In this document: positions 14,419-15,197 of the stretch, in pieces
Layout: each line of letters begins with the position of its first letter
How positions within the stretch are numbered: position 1 is the stretch's first letter
NCBI GenBank assembly: GCA_910579655.1
Contig: CAJTVE010000065.1
Location: 1 to 15,197, forward strand
Direction: 5' to 3'
Source: an uncultured Allobaculum sp.
GTDB taxonomy: Bacteria; Bacillota_I; Bacilli_A; Erysipelotrichales; Erysipelotrichaceae
DNA: 15,197 bases
Translations under genes and position numbers: made by a program
Notes under the pieces: model-generated
Seen by the model: only the letters and a program-made list of their open reading frames with translations
Databases searched by the model: none
What the model was told of the DNA's origin: nothing

Positions 14419-15003
14419 TTACAATAATACCTCCATATATCTGCGGATCACATTTTCCACCCGAAACAGCTTGGCATACTCCATAAGCCGATTCAGATTT
14501 TTGTCTTTTCTGGAAACATACCTCTTAAGAGCGGAGCTAAAATCCTGTACTTCAATGGAACTTCTACTTCTAATTAAGTCGCAGATCGTTCTTTCCAGGT
14601 CATACATCGGAATCAGATTGCCATTGTTGTCTTTCACAATAATCTTCCCCACATCCAGCAACTCTTTTTTAATTGTGTATGATTTACTACTTCCATCTGC
14701 TGTAAGACGATGCGTATTATATCCACTGTAAATGGTAAAGGTATGAACGATTGGTTCCCTGTCTGTCAGCCCGTGATAGTAAAACGCTTCATCATGGGAA
14801 AAAACAGCATGAGGGCACCTCTGATGCAGAATATATAATTCATCTATCCATTCGTCCCTCGCAGAATAGATTCCCCGACTTACAGGCTCCAGCCCATTCT
14901 CATGGACATATTTATAGAATTCATATTTTGAAACGCCGGATTGTCCCGCAATTTTCGGTGTCAGATAATCGTGATTTTGAACTAATCTTGCCATCTCATT
15001 CAT
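14419..15003 (-). CDS. abiEi: AbiEi-type antitoxin and autorepressor
   Basis: AbiEi antitoxins bind their own promoter through an N-terminal winged helix and neutralise AbiEii without a stable protein complex, as described for type IV systems. The 194-residue product has an N-terminal winged-helix region (about 1-50: LTPKIAGQSGVSKYEFYKYV then RGIYSA), FSHDEAFYYHGLTD (68-81), and a C-terminal domain with YDLERTICDLIRSR (134-147) and SALKRYVSRKDKNLNRLMEYA, a pattern common to this antitoxin family. The ATG at 15003 follows AAAGGATGG; a second ATG lies three codons later. It is the first gene of a two-gene operon with abiEii. The promoter and a palindromic operator candidate lie immediately upstream. 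Confidence 0.9.
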   Translation of the reverse strand: MNEMARLVQNHDYLTPKIAGQSGVSKYEFYKYVHENGLEPVSRGIYSARDEWIDELYILHQRCPHAVFSHDEAFYYHGLTDREPIVHTFTIYSGYNTHRLTADGSSKSYTIKKELLDVGKIIVKDNNGNLIPMYDLERTICDLIRSRSSIEVQDFSSALKRYVSRKDKNLNRLMEYAKLFRVENVIRRYMEVLL

Positions 15004-15028
15004 GGAATCACCATCCTTTCGTGCTTAT

Positions 15029-15057
15029 ATTATATTCAAAATGCGCACGGTAGACAA
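15029..15057 (-). promoter_or_regulatory. Promoter of the abiE operon
   Basis: On the minus strand, -35 TTGTCT (15057-15052), a 17-bp spacer and a consensus -10 TATAAT (15034-15029). Transcription would start about 20 nt before the abiEi ATG. Confidence 0.7.
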
Positions 15058-15073
15058 ACGCAGTCAACTGTGT
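15058..15073. promoter_or_regulatory. Palindromic operator candidate
   Basis: An imperfect palindrome ACGCAGT-CA-ACTGTGT directly abuts the -35 box of the abiE promoter. Half-sites of 7 bp differ at one position. AbiEi proteins are known to repress their own operon by binding inverted repeats at the promoter; that this is the site is inference. Confidence 0.4.
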
Positions 15074-15085
15074 GGTTTTCTTCTT

Positions 15086-15149
15086 TGAGATATGCGTCAT
15101 CTCATGCGGCAAGGAAACCCCATAGCTTGCTGTGGGGAGGAATTGCCGC
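15086..15149 (-). mobile_element. IS200/IS605-like end hairpins (possible omega-RNA scaffold)
   Basis: A compound hairpin spans 15106-15149: outer stem GCGGCAA/TTGCCGC, a purine-rich internal loop, and inner stem CCCCATAG/CTGTGGGG (one wobble) with loop CTTG. A second hairpin TGAGAT/ATCTCA lies at 15086-15104. Read on the minus strand, the motif GGCAATTCCTCCCCA...TGGGGTTTCCTTGCC resembles the right ends that follow tnpB genes in IS200/IS605 elements, as I recall them, and TCAA follows the second hairpin near 15085. A tnpB would lie beyond the right edge of the window on the minus strand. This is pattern recognition only; no transposase is visible here. Confidence 0.45.
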
Positions 15150-15197
15150 CAAGCATCTGCTGTTCGATGTTTACAATGATGCTTTTTGCTTATCAAT

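Noticed and set aside
15008..15196. 62-codon minus-strand frame at the right edge
   Set aside because: It reads through the IS-like hairpins and the abiE promoter. It could contain the end of a gene outside the window, but that cannot be supported here.
1..15197. tRNA and rRNA genes
   Set aside because: No cloverleaf with a GTTCGA-type T-arm or rRNA signature was seen on either strand by eye.

Overview
The window looks like chromosomal DNA of a Gram-positive bacterium of the Bacillota. Supporting signs are strong AGGAGG-type ribosome binding sites, canonical TTG-17-TATAAT promoters, intrinsic terminators with U-tails, a LytR-CpsA-Psr (LCP) ligase and a streptococcal-style rmlA-C-B-D gene order. 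An Erysipelotrichia-like gut lineage is my guess, not something the sequence proves.

Layout. Bases 1-250 hold a chain of strong stem-loops that may be an unclassified structured RNA. A promoter at 603-631 then drives an LCP protein (663-2657) with three membrane segments and an odd Asp-Pro-Tyr-rich external tail. After a terminator comes a membrane-anchored C39-like cysteine peptidase (2992-4029). A second terminator is followed by a near-ideal promoter, a possible leaderless 34-residue membrane peptide (4297-4401) and a GT-B glycosyltransferase (4420-5568). Two GT-A family 2 glycosyltransferases follow (6133-7095 and 7616-8584), each alone and separated by gaps of about 500 bp. Then come the four dTDP-L-rhamnose genes rfbA, rfbC, rfbB and rfbD (9061-13156), same strand but with long spacers. 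A strong terminator at 13279-13329 closes this block. The last 2 kb differ in character: a gene remnant, a type IV toxin-antitoxin pair abiEi/abiEii on the minus strand, and at the right edge a compound hairpin resembling the end of an IS200/IS605-family element.

How the genes fit together. RmlA, C, B and D convert glucose-1-phosphate to dTDP-L-rhamnose. The family 2 glycosyltransferases resemble rhamnosyltransferases and could use it, while the GT-B enzyme adds another sugar. The LCP protein would attach the finished polymer to peptidoglycan, and the peptidase may act at the same surface. No flippase, polymerase or initiating phosphoglycosyl transferase is in the window, so the pathway must be completed elsewhere.

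The most unusual feature is in the non-coding DNA. Nearly every long gap carries its own short tandem array (units of 8, 14, 19, 23 or 24 bp). Several arrays with different units share a GATCA core.
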